Assembly: GCA_963650385.1 (NCBI GenBank)
Contig: CAVJLL010000008.1
Span: 8,154 to 72,153 of the forward strand
Source: CAG-791 sp963650385
GTDB lineage: Bacteria; Bacillota; Clostridia; Lachnospirales; Lachnospiraceae
DNA length: 64,000 nt
Direction of reading: 5' to 3'
The notes under the pieces are model-generated. The model had not been told where the DNA came from. It saw only the letters and a list, made by a program, of their open reading frames with translations, and ran no database searches. The position numbers and the translations under genes were made by a program. Of the stretch, positions 42,212 through 51,568 are shown one piece after another. Every line of letters starts with the position of its first letter. Position 1 is the stretch's first letter.

Positions 42212-43588
42212 TTATCCGCGAACGCCGCCCGGATTGGTGTCTGCATACCAGTCTTCGATCGTCTGGAAGGCCTCTTCCGGTGTGTAATCTCCCAGATACA
42301 TGGAAACCATGGTGTCGTCAAACTTGGAGCCTGCCTCTGTAGTTGCCAGGGACTCGTTGTAGAAGCCAAAGGTAGCCGATGCATTCTGGAATACATCCAT
42401 TACGTAGGAAAGCTGCTTGGGAGCCTTGTCGGCATCGTACTCTACACTGGTTACCGGAATCTTTCCGCCAATCTCTGCGGTGTACTTCTGAGCGGTGTCA
42501 TCGGTGAAGTACTTCATGAAGGCGATGGCTGCTTCCGGATGCTCTGTCGTCGCGCTCATGGCAAGCGAGTCAGACTTTGCAATGACACGGCCGGAATCGT
42601 TGCCGCCGTCGATTGCCGGGAACTGGAATACGCCGCACTTGCTCTCGATGTCCGGGTTGTTGCCGTTCATCTGTGCGATTGCCCAGGAGCCCTGGATCAG
42701 GATTGCTGCCTCTTCATTGTAGAAGGCTGCTGTAGCTACATCGTTGGTGTCACCGGCTGCCGTAGGCTGGAAGTACTGTGCCAGCTCGAGGAGCTTCTCG
42801 CCTGCTGCTACGGTCTTCTCGTTGTTCCAGCTCTCCTCGCCGGACTCGATCTTGGTCAGATCCACGCCCTCGCGGTCGCAGAGATACCCAGCCAACATCG
42901 ACAGGCACCATGCCGTTCCTGCAGAAATGGTAACCGGTGTATAGCCGGCATCCTGAAGCTTCTTGCAGTCCTCAATCAGCTCGTCCCAGGTCGTCGGAAC
43001 CTCGCAGCCGGCCTTCTCGAACATCTCTGTATTGTAGAAGACGCAGGCAGCTGCAATGTTCAGCGGAACTGCATAAATCTTGCCGTCATAGGTCTGCTGT
43101 GCAAAAACCGCATCACTGGAGAAGGTATCCTTCCAGCCGTCTGCCTCGAGGTAGCTGGTCAGATCAGCGGCGATGCCGGGCTCAACGTATACGTCCAGGT
43201 TCGGTCCGGGGCTGACGATGAATACGTCCGGTGTCTCGCCGGATGCAACCAATGCGTTCAGCTTCGTGTAATACTCCTCCAGGTTCGTTGTGATCGGCGT
43301 TACATGATAGACGCCCTCATAATCCTTATTGAAGCGCTCTACCGTCTGCTCGTAGCCCTGAGAAATCAGATCCTCGGTTGCTGTCAGGTCATCCCAGAAC
43401 ATCCAGGTGATCTCTTCTGCCGTGCCCGAAGAAGCGGTCGTGTCCGAGGATGCCGATGCATCCGATGTCTCCGAAGCAGCTGCATCCGATGAGGTTCCGG
43501 AGCTCCCTGTGTCTGTAGAAACAGAGCAGCCTGCCAGAAGTGACGTCGTCATAGCTGCTGTCAGCAATAATGCAATTTGTCTCTTCAT
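42212..43588 (-). CDS. Carbohydrate ABC substrate-binding lipoprotein, second system
   Basis: A 458-residue solute-binding family 1 protein with a lipoprotein signal (LLAG-Cys21), a Ser/Asp/Ala/Thr linker, and typical segments EITWMFWDDLTATEDL and ACVFYNTEMFEKAGCEVPTTWDEL. The start at 43588 has GGGAGGAAGACA upstream; a longer frame reads through the leader. It is divergent from an AraC-type regulator that probably controls it. The sugar is unknown. Confidence 0.9.
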   Translation of the reverse strand: MKRQIALLLTAAMTTSLLAGCSVSTDTGSSGTSSDAAASETSDASASSDTTASSGTAEEITWMFWDDLTATEDLISQGYEQTVERFNKDYEGVYHVTPITTNLEEYYTKLNALVASGETPDVFIVSPGPNLDVYVEPGIAADLTSYLEADGWKDTFSSDAVFAQQTYDGKIYAVPLNIAAACVFYNTEMFEKAGCEVPTTWDELIEDCKKLQDAGYTPVTISAGTAWCLSMLAGYLCDREGVDLTKIESGEESWNNEKTVAAGEKLLELAQYFQPTAAGDTNDVATAAFYNEEAAILIQGSWAIAQMNGNNPDIESKCGVFQFPAIDGGNDSGRVIAKSDSLAMSATTEHPEAAIAFMKYFTDDTAQKYTAEIGGKIPVTSVEYDADKAPKQLSYVMDVFQNASATFGFYNESLATTEAGSKFDDTMVSMYLGDYTPEEAFQTIEDWYADTNPGGVRG

Positions 43589-43970
43589 TGTCTTCCTCCC
43601 TTGCCATGCCCGAAGGCCCAAGTATTGTTCTGCCTCAGCAGAACGAACAAATTCTATGCACCATATGGTAGCAACCTTTTGCAATATGTGCATAAACTAT
43701 CTTGTCCTTTATTTGTCATTTCTTGCTCTGTATATGTGCCGTGCCATGGCATATAGTCTAATTTTGTCGTATTTCAACATTTATGATTGTGTATTATTCA
43801 CACCGCTCGCCGCAATCGCATTAGCATAGAGGCGGTGTTTTTCTGAATTCCGGCAGATTTTCTGTATTTTTTGTTGTTTTGTGTTATAACATGGTATGGC
43901 AAGATTTGGCATTTCGATTCTTGCTCACAGAATGTACAAATTCACCATATTCCGGAATGAGAGAAGCACC
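43589..43970. other. Divergent intergenic region between the sugar ABC operon and araC-like gene (382 nt)
   Basis: No gene seen. It contains the inverted repeat GTTCTGCCTCAGCAGAAC (43627-43644), the palindrome ACCATATGGT (43660-43669), and an AT-rich stretch toward the regulator with TATAAC (43885-43890) but no clear -35. An early in-frame ATG at 43896 has no ribosome binding site. Confidence 0.5.
43627..43644. promoter_or_regulatory. Inverted repeat in the leader of the second sugar operon
   Basis: GTTCTGC-CTCA-GCAGAAC; operator or leader hairpin 39 nt upstream of the binding-protein start. Confidence 0.4.
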
Positions 43971-44840
43971 ATGATTGAAATTCTGAACGGCACTCATGAA
44001 ACCGTAAATTACAAACCTGACACGCACATTCGATTGTACGTGAATGATGAATGTGAGCACTACCCGCCCCACTGGCACAGCGACATGGAGGTGCTGTGCC
44101 CCTTAGAGGGCTCCTATTCCGCCATCTGTGCCGACACCGCCTACGTGCTGCAGCCGGGCGACATGCTGTTCATTGCGCCCGGAACCATCCACGACCTTCT
44201 GGCTGCCCCGGCCGGCGTGCGCATTATTTTCCAGATCAGCTGGTCGCCCCTCCGTGAAATCAGCGGCCTGGAGGCCGTTCTTTCCCGGCTCTCCCCCTGC
44301 TGCCTTATCACGCAGGAGAATTCTCCTCTTGTCCACGATCCGCTTCACCGCTATCTGCTGGAAATCAAGGAGCTGTACCTGCAGAGTCCTCTTTTAATGG
44401 AGGCATCCATTTATGCCAAGACGCTGGAGATGCTCTCCCTCCTTTCTCACAGCAAAAGGCTGTCCGCAGAAGCAGCGCAGAGCGGCGCCGATCGTTCCCG
44501 TGCGCTGGCGCACAACGAAGCCATGCAGAAGATCTGCAGCTACATCTCCCAGCACTGCAGCGAAGAGCTGTCGCTGGAGCAGGCTGCATCCTTTTCCGGC
44601 TTTTCCAAGTTCTACTTTGAGAGGCTGTTCCGTGATTACACCGATATGTCCTTCTATCAATATCTCCTGAGCAAGCGGATTTCACTGGCAGAGCAGCTGC
44701 TGATGAATCCGGAAATGTCTGTCACAGAGGTTGCCTTCCGCTCCGGCTTCTCCTCCAGCGCAGCCTTTACAAAGGCCTTCCGTAAGCAGAAGGGCTCCTC
44801 TCCGTCCGCCTTCCGCAAGCTCCAGTCCGAGGAGCTGTAG
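43971..44840 (+). CDS. AraC-family transcriptional regulator, second sugar system
   Basis: A 289-residue regulator with an N-terminal cupin domain (HYPPHWHSDMEVLCPLEG, LQPGDMLFIAPGTIHDL) and a C-terminal AraC double helix-turn-helix (about 185-285; SLEQAASFSGFSKFYFERLF and SVTEVAFRSGFSSSAAFTKAFRK). The start at 43971 is preferred because the preceding 25 residues are not part of the cupin. It is divergent from the sugar ABC operon, which it likely activates. Confidence 0.88.
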   Translation: MIEILNGTHETVNYKPDTHIRLYVNDECEHYPPHWHSDMEVLCPLEGSYSAICADTAYVLQPGDMLFIAPGTIHDLLAAPAGVRIIFQISWSPLREISGLEAVLSRLSPCCLITQENSPLVHDPLHRYLLEIKELYLQSPLLMEASIYAKTLEMLSLLSHSKRLSAEAAQSGADRSRALAHNEAMQKICSYISQHCSEELSLEQAASFSGFSKFYFERLFRDYTDMSFYQYLLSKRISLAEQLLMNPEMSVTEVAFRSGFSSSAAFTKAFRKQKGSSPSAFRKLQSEEL

Positions 44841-45023
44841 GATCGCCGCAGCATGCAGTGCTTACGGGCACGCGGCAGCGCCGATTCCCCCGCAAAGCCA
44901 TGCAGTCCGCCGGGCATTTTACCTGCTTCTTACAATTTCATAACACCGCTGCGATAGCTTCTGTTTTCTTTTTCTTCTAGTCTGATAAGGACGAGGGATA
45001 TTGGATCCCCAAAGGAGACTGTT

Positions 45024-45227
45024 ATGAGCTATCATCTGCATGCATTTCTGATTCTCGGGCTGTTTATCGGCCTTTTGCTGGGCGCATTCGCCTGCATGAG
45101 CGCGGAGCAGGTTCTGCAGCTTGTCCCGAACGAAACCGTTCTCACACTCGCCGTATCCGGCTGGTGCAGCATTATTTTTTACTTTGCAAGACTGTTCTAT
45201 CTGATTCGGCGCTTTCAGAAGAACTGA
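45024..45227 (+). CDS. Small membrane protein of unknown function
   Basis: A 67-residue protein with two hydrophobic helices (about 6-27 and 40-60) and a basic C-terminus (LIRRFQKN). The ribosome binding site AAAGGAGACTGTT is excellent, which makes a real gene likely. I do not recognise the family. It stands alone between the AraC-like gene and a terminator. Confidence 0.65.
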   Translation: MSYHLHAFLILGLFIGLLLGAFACMSAEQVLQLVPNETVLTLAVSGWCSIIFYFARLFYLIRRFQKN

Positions 45228-45250
45228 TATGCAAAACCGGTATACCGGCA

Positions 45251-45280
45251 ATTATTCAGCGTCCATTTGCAAAATCGCTG
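45251..45280. repeat. ATTCAG-type repeat, copy 4
   Basis: ATTATTCAGCGTCCATTTGC followed by AAAATCGCTG. Similar to 843-870 and 29983-30027. Confidence 0.5.
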
Positions 45281-45304
45281 CTGCGCAGCTTTCTGAAAAC
45301 GCGC

Positions 45305-45348
45305 GGAAGGCCCGGACCCCTCACTAGGGATCCGGGCCTTCCTTTATT
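45305..45348 (+). terminator. Terminator between the small protein and the DUF3048 gene
   Basis: GGAAGGCCCGGA-CCC pairs with GGGATCCGGGCCTTCC, followed by TTTATT. It may also help end transcription from the convergent gene. Confidence 0.75.
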
Positions 45349-45360
45349 GTTGAGCAGAGC

Positions 45361-46383
45361 TTACCCAACCTCTACGCTCGTCCAGTCATCTGCCGGGCAG
45401 ATGCCGATGTATGTCTTACCGGCATTCAACGTCATCTCCGCGCCTGCTGCATTGTAGTATCTGGTAATGCCGGTCTCCGAATCCTTCTTCCACAGGATCG
45501 GGACCATCTTGCCGCCGGTGCAGTAATAGCCAACGCCGGTTCCGATGACGTTGTAAATGAGATATCCGTTTTTATCATACTGTGTGAAGGTGCAGTCCTG
45601 CAGAATCACATTGCTGAAGGACACCGTCTGCTTATCCTCGCCGTCCTGCGACAGCTTGCCGTTCTCATAGTAGTCATAGGTCCCGGTCGCTGCATTGTAC
45701 AGAAGGTAGGGCTTGGTAAGCTTAAAGCAGCCCAGCTTCACCACCGTCGCAGGATATGCACCCGCAACAGAGGAAAGATCTGTTGTGCCGATTTTCCAGT
45801 GGCTTGCCGCCGCAGCATCCGTGTATCCGGAGGAGTAGCCAGCCTGCGTCACTCTGCGGCTGATCTCCGTCCCCTTTGCATACTCCGTAAATTCGGATGC
45901 CTTTCCGTTCTTCACACGGGAGAAGGACCCGGACAGGTGACTGATGCCGGTGGATTTGAAATACGGATTGTTGTAAAAAGGACCTCCGTCATGGATGAGC
46001 ACCGCATTCCATTCCGATGCCAGGAGGATGTTCGTCGGCCGCGTGGAGCGTATATTGCCGATCTGATTCACATTCTGCCAGTCCTTATAAATGGCCATCA
46101 GGCGCGTTACGCGGTTGTTCTGTGTGGAGTTCATCATCTCGTACACAACGTCCGCCTCTGCCAGTCCGTAATGCGGAAGCGCTCTTGTATCATTGTCAAT
46201 CATGACCGCAACCGGGCGCTGCGCCGCAATTGCCGTGGAAATCGGGAGTCCTGTAATCTCCGATGTCGCCTGTGCTGCTGTTGTAAGCGTTGTCGCCGCT
46301 GCAGCCGACGCACTCACTGCCGGCGAAAATGCCATACTCGCTGCCAACGCAGCAGACAGAACCATCACTGTACTCTTCTTCAT
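45361..46383 (-). CDS. DUF3048 (YerB-like) secreted protein
   Basis: A 340-residue exported protein with a signal peptide (about 1-28, Ala-rich, no lipobox Cys). The N-terminal DUF3048 domain shows RPVAVMIDNDTRALPHYGL, ADVVYEMMNS and RLMAIYKDW, with IGNIRSTRP; the C-terminal domain has GKLSQDGEDKQTVSFSNVI and VPILWKKDSE. YerB-family proteins are envelope-associated; their biochemical role is unclear to me. ATG at 46383 follows GGGAAAAGGAGAATAA. It appears monocistronic. Confidence 0.85.
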   Translation of the reverse strand: MKKSTVMVLSAALAASMAFSPAVSASAAAATTLTTAAQATSEITGLPISTAIAAQRPVAVMIDNDTRALPHYGLAEADVVYEMMNSTQNNRVTRLMAIYKDWQNVNQIGNIRSTRPTNILLASEWNAVLIHDGGPFYNNPYFKSTGISHLSGSFSRVKNGKASEFTEYAKGTEISRRVTQAGYSSGYTDAAAASHWKIGTTDLSSVAGAYPATVVKLGCFKLTKPYLLYNAATGTYDYYENGKLSQDGEDKQTVSFSNVILQDCTFTQYDKNGYLIYNVIGTGVGYYCTGGKMVPILWKKDSETGITRYYNAAGAEMTLNAGKTYIGICPADDWTSVEVG

Positions 46384-46508
46384 TTATTCTCCTTTTCCCA
46401 TTCCTGCTCTTAATCCGGCGCAGCTGCTTATGACCGTTCTGTCATTCAGAACCATCCGCGGATTCACCGTCAAAGAGCCTTTCCTCCGCGTATGCAGCGC
46501 ATCGGAAT

Positions 46509-48287
46509 TCAGATGGCCTTTCCCAGAAACTGACTCTGGTACAGATTGTAATAGAAGCCCTTCGCCTCCATCAATGCATTGTGATTTCCCTGCTCGATGA
46601 TATGACCGTCCTTCATGACCAGGATACAGTCCGCATTGCGTATCGTAGAAAGGCGGTGAGCCACAATAAAACTCGTTCTCCCTTCCATCATCGCGTTGAA
46701 GGCATCCTGGATCTTCAGCTCCGTTCTGGTGTCAATGGAGGATGTTGCCTCATCCAGAATCAGCATGGACGGCTTGCTCATCATCACGCGTGCGATGCAC
46801 AGAAGCTGCCTCTGTCCCTGGGAGAAATCCTCTCCGTTCTCCGACACCACCGTGTCATACCCCTTCGGAAGGCGGCGGATGAAGGAATCGATGTGGCAGA
46901 TCTTCGCCACGCGGATCATCTCCTCCTCAGAAATTTCCGGATTGCCCATGGTGATATTGTCCCGGATGGTCCCGGTTTTCAGCCAGGTTTCCTGCAGCAC
47001 CATTCCGTAGCCGCTGCGCAGAGCATGGCGCGTTATCTTGCGGACGTCTGTCCCATCCACACAGATGGCGCCCTCATCCACATCATAAAACCGCATCAGC
47101 AGATTGATCAGTGTTGTCTTACCGCATCCTGTGGGACCGACAATGGCAATTTTCTGTCCGGGCTTCACCTGCAGTGAAAAATCACGAATTAAATTCTGCT
47201 CCTTTGTATAGGAAAACGCAACCTTCTCCAGCTCCACATTTCCATCAAAATGATCCGGAGCAGCAGCATCGGCAGCATCCGGGATCTGCGTCTCCTCCTC
47301 GATCAGGTTCAGAACCCTTCCCGCGCAGGCAATGGCATTCTGCAGCTCCGTAACAACGCCGGAAATTTCATTAAAGGGCTTGGCATACTGGCTCGCATAG
47401 GACAAAAAGGCTGTCAGCTGTCCAACGCTAAGATGCCCGCCGATGGCAGCAATCGCGCCCGTCACGCCCACCACCGCATAAACCGTGCTGTTGATAAACC
47501 GTGTGGACGGATTGGTGATGGACGAAAAGAAAATCGCCTTCAGCGAGGTTGTCGTCAGCTCCGTATTGATCGCATCAAACTCCCGGACCACCTCGTCCTT
47601 ATAATTGAAAGCCTTCACGACCTTCTGCCCCTCGACCATCTCGTTGATCAGACCGGTCTGCTGACCGCGGATCTCCGACTGTCTGCGGAACATCGTATAG
47701 GTGTGCGTGGAAATGTAACGTGCCACCAGGAAGGACAGCGGTGTCAGCGCAACGACCGCTGCCGTGATCCATACATTGATGGAGAGCATGAAGCAGAACG
47801 TGCCCAGAATTGTAATAACACCGGTGAAGAGCTGCGTAAAGCCCATCAGAAGTCCGTCTGCGAACTGATCCGCATCGGCAATGACGCGGCTTTCGATCTC
47901 TCCGTAGGGATGGGAGTCGATGTAGCCAAGAGGGAGCTGTTCGATTCTCTCAAAAGCATCGTTGCGAATGTCCCGCACGACATCATAGGTCATGCGGTTG
48001 TTGCACAGATTCATCAGCCATTGGGCAAGCCCTGCAACGAGTGCACTGGCTGCAATGCGCACAATGATTTTCCAGACTCCGGCAAAATCCACATCCCCAG
48101 GGCCGACGATGTAATCCACAACTTCACCCGTGAGCTTCGGGATATACAGCTGCAGCGCCACCGTCAGAAAGGCCAGCAGAAGGGATGCCCAAAGGTATCT
48201 GCGGTAACGGCCCAGATAGTTCAGTACCTTGCGCAGAATCACGCGCTGCTCGCCGTGATCTGCTTTTTTCTTATTCTGTCCTGCCAT
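46509..48287 (-). CDS. ABC exporter subunit B (membrane-ATPase fusion), second of a pair
   Basis: A 592-residue half-transporter: six helices (about 35-330) and an ATPase domain with Walker A GPTGCGKTT, Walker B MLILDEATSSID with a normal catalytic Glu, but an altered signature FSQGQRQ in place of LSGGQ. It starts on a TAATG overlap with the previous gene. The altered signature pairs with the altered Walker B of subunit A, as in heterodimeric exporters with one degenerate ATP site. Probable role: export of drugs, lipids or peptides. Confidence 0.9.
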   Translation of the reverse strand: MAGQNKKKADHGEQRVILRKVLNYLGRYRRYLWASLLLAFLTVALQLYIPKLTGEVVDYIVGPGDVDFAGVWKIIVRIAASALVAGLAQWLMNLCNNRMTYDVVRDIRNDAFERIEQLPLGYIDSHPYGEIESRVIADADQFADGLLMGFTQLFTGVITILGTFCFMLSINVWITAAVVALTPLSFLVARYISTHTYTMFRRQSEIRGQQTGLINEMVEGQKVVKAFNYKDEVVREFDAINTELTTTSLKAIFFSSITNPSTRFINSTVYAVVGVTGAIAAIGGHLSVGQLTAFLSYASQYAKPFNEISGVVTELQNAIACAGRVLNLIEEETQIPDAADAAAPDHFDGNVELEKVAFSYTKEQNLIRDFSLQVKPGQKIAIVGPTGCGKTTLINLLMRFYDVDEGAICVDGTDVRKITRHALRSGYGMVLQETWLKTGTIRDNITMGNPEISEEEMIRVAKICHIDSFIRRLPKGYDTVVSENGEDFSQGQRQLLCIARVMMSKPSMLILDEATSSIDTRTELKIQDAFNAMMEGRTSFIVAHRLSTIRNADCILVMKDGHIIEQGNHNALMEAKGFYYNLYQSQFLGKAI

Positions 48288-50017
48288 TATACTGCATCCT
48301 CCTTCGGAAACTGTGAGTAATAGATCTCCTGATAAACGCTGTTCCCGGCAAGGAGCTCCTCATGCGTTCCAATACCGACAAGCCTGCCGTCATCCAGGAC
48401 GAGGATCTGATCCGCGTACTGCACCGAAGCGGCGCGCTGCGACACGATAAAGGTGGTCAGTGTTTTCGACATTTCCCGGATCGCCATACGGAGCTTTGCA
48501 TCCGTTGCAAAATCCAATGCCGATGCCGAATCATCCATAATCAGAATGTCCGGCTTCCGGATCAGTGCCCTGGCAATGGTCATGCGCTGCTTCTGGCCGC
48601 CGGACAGGTTCCGGCCGTTCTGCTCCAGCTCAAATGCCGTGCCGCCGGGCTTCAGATCCACGTACTCCTTCGCCTGCGAGATCGTAAGGGCCTCATCCAT
48701 CTCGGCAGGGGTCGGATTTATTTTGCCGAAGGAGAGGTTCTGCGCAATGGTGCCCTTGAACAGCACTGCCTTCTGCAGCACCACGCCGATGCGGCTGCGC
48801 AGCTGCTCCTGCTGATAGTCCTTCACGTTGTGCCCGCCGACCAGGATTTCTCCCTCGCCGGCATCATAAAAGCGCGGGATCAGATTGACCAGCGACGATT
48901 TGCCGCTTCCGGTTCCGCCGATGATGCCGACAGTCTCGCCTCTTCGAACGCGGAAGGAGATATGCTCGAGCGCCTTTTCCGCGCCTCCTCCGTAGGACAG
49001 CGATACATCGCGGAATTCCACCGCATATTCGCCGTCCCGCACTGCCTCTGCGCCCAGCCTGCCATCCTCCATATCCGGGTCAACCTTCAGGATGTCGGCA
49101 ATACGGTCGCCGCAGGCAGCCGCCTTGGTGACCTGAATGATCAGATTCGCGAGCTTGATCAGCTCCACCAGGATCTGTGACATGTAGTTCAGAAGAGCCA
49201 CCACCTGTCCCTGGGTCAGCACACCGATATCAACCCGGACCGCTCCCGTATAGATCAGATAGACGGTTGCCAGATTGACGATGATGTAGGTTGCCGGATT
49301 CATCAGGCCGGAGATCTTGCCGACGTGCTGCTGCATATGGCTGAGCTGTGCATTGCTGTCACGAAAGCTCTGTATTTCTTCGTTTTCCTTGCCGAAGGCA
49401 CGAATCACCCGCACACCGGTCAGATTCTCCCGTGTGGCTGTCATGATCCGGTCCAGGCGTCCCTGCACCTTGCGGTAGAGCGGCATAGTCCACAGCATGA
49501 TGCCGAAGACAACCACCGACAGAGCCGGAATCGTGACAACAAAAATAAGTGCTGCCTTCACATCCACGGTAAACGCCATGATCATTGCTCCGAACACAAT
49601 GAACGGTGACCGCAGGAACAGACGCAGGACGAGATTCACGCCGTTCTGAACCTGATTGACATCACTGGTCATGCGCGTGATCAGCGTGTCCGTTCCGAAC
49701 TGATCCACCTGTGAAAAGGACAGCTCCTGGATGTGTGCAAACAGCGCGTGACGCACCTTCTCCGAAAAGCCCGTGGCCGCCTTGGCGGCAAACCACTGTG
49801 CCGTAATGGCGGACGCAAGTCCGACAACGGCAAGCAGAATCAGAACGCCGCACATTTTAATAATATAGCCGCGGTCTCCCGTTCCGATTCCCGTATCGAT
49901 AATGGCCGCCATGACGAGGGGGACAATCAGCTCGAAGGACGCCTCCAGGAGCTTAAAGAGCGGCGCAAGGATCGTTTCCTTCCGGTAATCCTTCAGATAT
50001 TTCAGAAGAGATTTCAT
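48287..50017 (-). CDS. ABC exporter subunit A (membrane-ATPase fusion), degenerate site
   Basis: A 576-residue half-transporter with six helices and an ATPase domain: Walker A GGTGSGKSS, intact signature NLSGGQKQR, but Walker B ILIMDDSASALD, where Asp496 replaces the catalytic Glu. This matches the degenerate half of heterodimeric type IV exporters such as TM287/288. ATG at 50017 follows AAAGGAGAATATAT. The stop overlaps the next start by one base, so the two subunits are made together. Confidence 0.9.
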   Translation of the reverse strand: MKSLLKYLKDYRKETILAPLFKLLEASFELIVPLVMAAIIDTGIGTGDRGYIIKMCGVLILLAVVGLASAITAQWFAAKAATGFSEKVRHALFAHIQELSFSQVDQFGTDTLITRMTSDVNQVQNGVNLVLRLFLRSPFIVFGAMIMAFTVDVKAALIFVVTIPALSVVVFGIMLWTMPLYRKVQGRLDRIMTATRENLTGVRVIRAFGKENEEIQSFRDSNAQLSHMQQHVGKISGLMNPATYIIVNLATVYLIYTGAVRVDIGVLTQGQVVALLNYMSQILVELIKLANLIIQVTKAAACGDRIADILKVDPDMEDGRLGAEAVRDGEYAVEFRDVSLSYGGGAEKALEHISFRVRRGETVGIIGGTGSGKSSLVNLIPRFYDAGEGEILVGGHNVKDYQQEQLRSRIGVVLQKAVLFKGTIAQNLSFGKINPTPAEMDEALTISQAKEYVDLKPGGTAFELEQNGRNLSGGQKQRMTIARALIRKPDILIMDDSASALDFATDAKLRMAIREMSKTLTTFIVSQRAASVQYADQILVLDDGRLVGIGTHEELLAGNSVYQEIYYSQFPKEDAV

Positions 50018-50108
50018 ATATATTCTCCTTTCATTCTCCGTCCGTTATACTAGCACAGACGAAGTTATCTTAAAATCATCTGACATCAACATCGCCAAGA
50101 AAGTGCTA

Positions 50109-50158
50109 AACTATTCGGAGCCAGGCAAATTTGCATAAACTGTGCGTATCTGAATAGG
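50109..50158. repeat. ATTCAG-type repeat, copy 5
   Basis: AACTATTCGGAGCCAGGCAA plus ATTTGCA (50109-50135), one mismatch to 27249-27275, then an inverted end TCTGAATAG (50150-50158). Confidence 0.62.
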
Positions 50159-50181
50159 CAGTTGCAGAAAGGACCAGACAC

Positions 50182-51450
50182 ATGCAGTCTCGAATAAAAA
50201 CCTATTCCATGGAGCTTCTTCACGAGTTTCTGACCGGCGTGCGCTGGATTCTGTTCGGCGGCATCTGCGGCGTCATCATCGGCGCTGCTGCCTCTGTTTT
50301 TGCCAATGCCATCACTGCCGCAACCGCGTTCCGCCTGCAGCACGGCCGGCTTTTGCTGCTGCTGCCCTTTGCAGGGCTCTTCATTGTCTGGGTTTACCGC
50401 ACAGCCGGATACCCGCAGCCCAGAGGCACCAACCGCGTTCTGGATGCCATCCGGGAAAGGGATCCTTTGCCTGCCGCTATGGCTCCGCTTATTATTTTCG
50501 CCACCGTGGTGACCCATCTGTTCGGCGGCTCTGTCGGACGTGAGGGCGCAGCACTCCAGGTCGGCGGGTCTCTGGGCACATTGATCGGAAGGATATTTCA
50601 CTTTAAGGAATCGGAACGCCGCCGCGTCATCATGTGCGGAATGAGTGCTGCCTTCTCGGCACTCTTTGGCACGCCGCTGGCGGCAGCGGTGCTCTCCATG
50701 GAGATCAGCACCGTCGGCATCATGTACTATGCTGCCTTGGTTCCATGCGTAATCTCCGCACTGACTGCGCATTACATCGCCGGACTGTTCGGTGTGAGTG
50801 AAACCATTCTCACCGTAGAGCCTTCTGCCGAGCTGCTGCCCCTTACCGCCGGCAGTACGCTTCTTTTTGCGTGTCTTTGTGCACTGGTCAGCGTCCTGTT
50901 CTGCAGAGTCATGCACCGCACCCGGCGCATCATGACCACCCGGATTCCCAATCCGTACCTGCGGGTCTTTCTCAGCGGCGTGATGATTCTCCTCCTCACA
51001 ATACTGGTCGGCGATCAGACCTACAACGGCACCGGCTCCGATATCATCGCCTCCTGCATCAATGACCCTTCCTTTTCCATCGTTTCCTGGGCCTTTCTGT
51101 TAAAAATTCTTTTTACCGCCATTTCTCTCGGCGGCGGCTATCAGGGCGGTGAAATTGTTCCGTCGCTTTTCATCGGCGCAACCTTCGGACATGCCGCGGC
51201 TCTTCTCTTGGGAGCAGACCCATCCCTTTGCTCCGCCATCGGCATGGCCTGTGTATTCTGCGGCGTCACCAACTGTCCCATTGCATCGCTCCTGATCAGC
51301 TGTGAAATGTTCGGCTTCGGCGGCTCCGGCTTCTATCTGCTGGCCATCGCCGTCACCTATCTGTTCTCCGGCAACTACGGCATTTACTCGGCGCAGCACA
51401 TCCTGCATTCCAAATTTGACTGCGGTCAGATCGACAGCAATGCTCATTAA
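50182..51450 (+). CDS. CLC-family anion channel or antiporter
   Basis: A 422-residue polytopic protein of the CLC family. The gating glutamate motif is HLFGGSVGREGAALQ (Glu121), and the second selectivity region GGGYQGGEIVPSLFIGATFGH is clear. The first selectivity loop reads RGTNRVLDA where chloride-type CLCs have GSGIP; the Asn-containing loop and THLFGG..GREG context resemble fluoride-type CLCs as I remember them, but no fluoride riboswitch is visible upstream. Anion specificity is therefore open. ATG at 50182 follows AAAGGACCAGACAC. Confidence 0.85.
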   Translation: MQSRIKTYSMELLHEFLTGVRWILFGGICGVIIGAAASVFANAITAATAFRLQHGRLLLLLPFAGLFIVWVYRTAGYPQPRGTNRVLDAIRERDPLPAAMAPLIIFATVVTHLFGGSVGREGAALQVGGSLGTLIGRIFHFKESERRRVIMCGMSAAFSALFGTPLAAAVLSMEISTVGIMYYAALVPCVISALTAHYIAGLFGVSETILTVEPSAELLPLTAGSTLLFACLCALVSVLFCRVMHRTRRIMTTRIPNPYLRVFLSGVMILLLTILVGDQTYNGTGSDIIASCINDPSFSIVSWAFLLKILFTAISLGGGYQGGEIVPSLFIGATFGHAAALLLGADPSLCSAIGMACVFCGVTNCPIASLLISCEMFGFGGSGFYLLAIAVTYLFSGNYGIYSAQHILHSKFDCGQIDSNAH

Positions 51451-51463
51451 AAACGTCCGTCAG

Positions 51464-51504
51464 AAAAGGTCCGCAGCGGAAATCATTCCGCTGCGGACCT
51501 TTTT
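51464..51504. terminator. Bidirectional terminator
   Basis: AAGGTCCGCAGCGGA pairs with TCCGCTGCGGACCTT across AATCA, with A-rich and T-rich flanks (AAAA / TTTTT). It ends the CLC gene on plus and the RND-GLUG operon on minus. Confidence 0.88.
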
Positions 51505-51568
51505 GATGTTGTAACATCTGTTCTTTTATTGCAATCCGTTCTTTTACTTACTGCTCCCGGCAGTCACC

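Noticed and set aside
50018..50181. Fluoride (crcB) riboswitch before the CLC gene
   Set aside because: No GGNGATGG-type start or matching pseudoknot on the plus strand; a GGCGATG on the minus strand points away from the gene.
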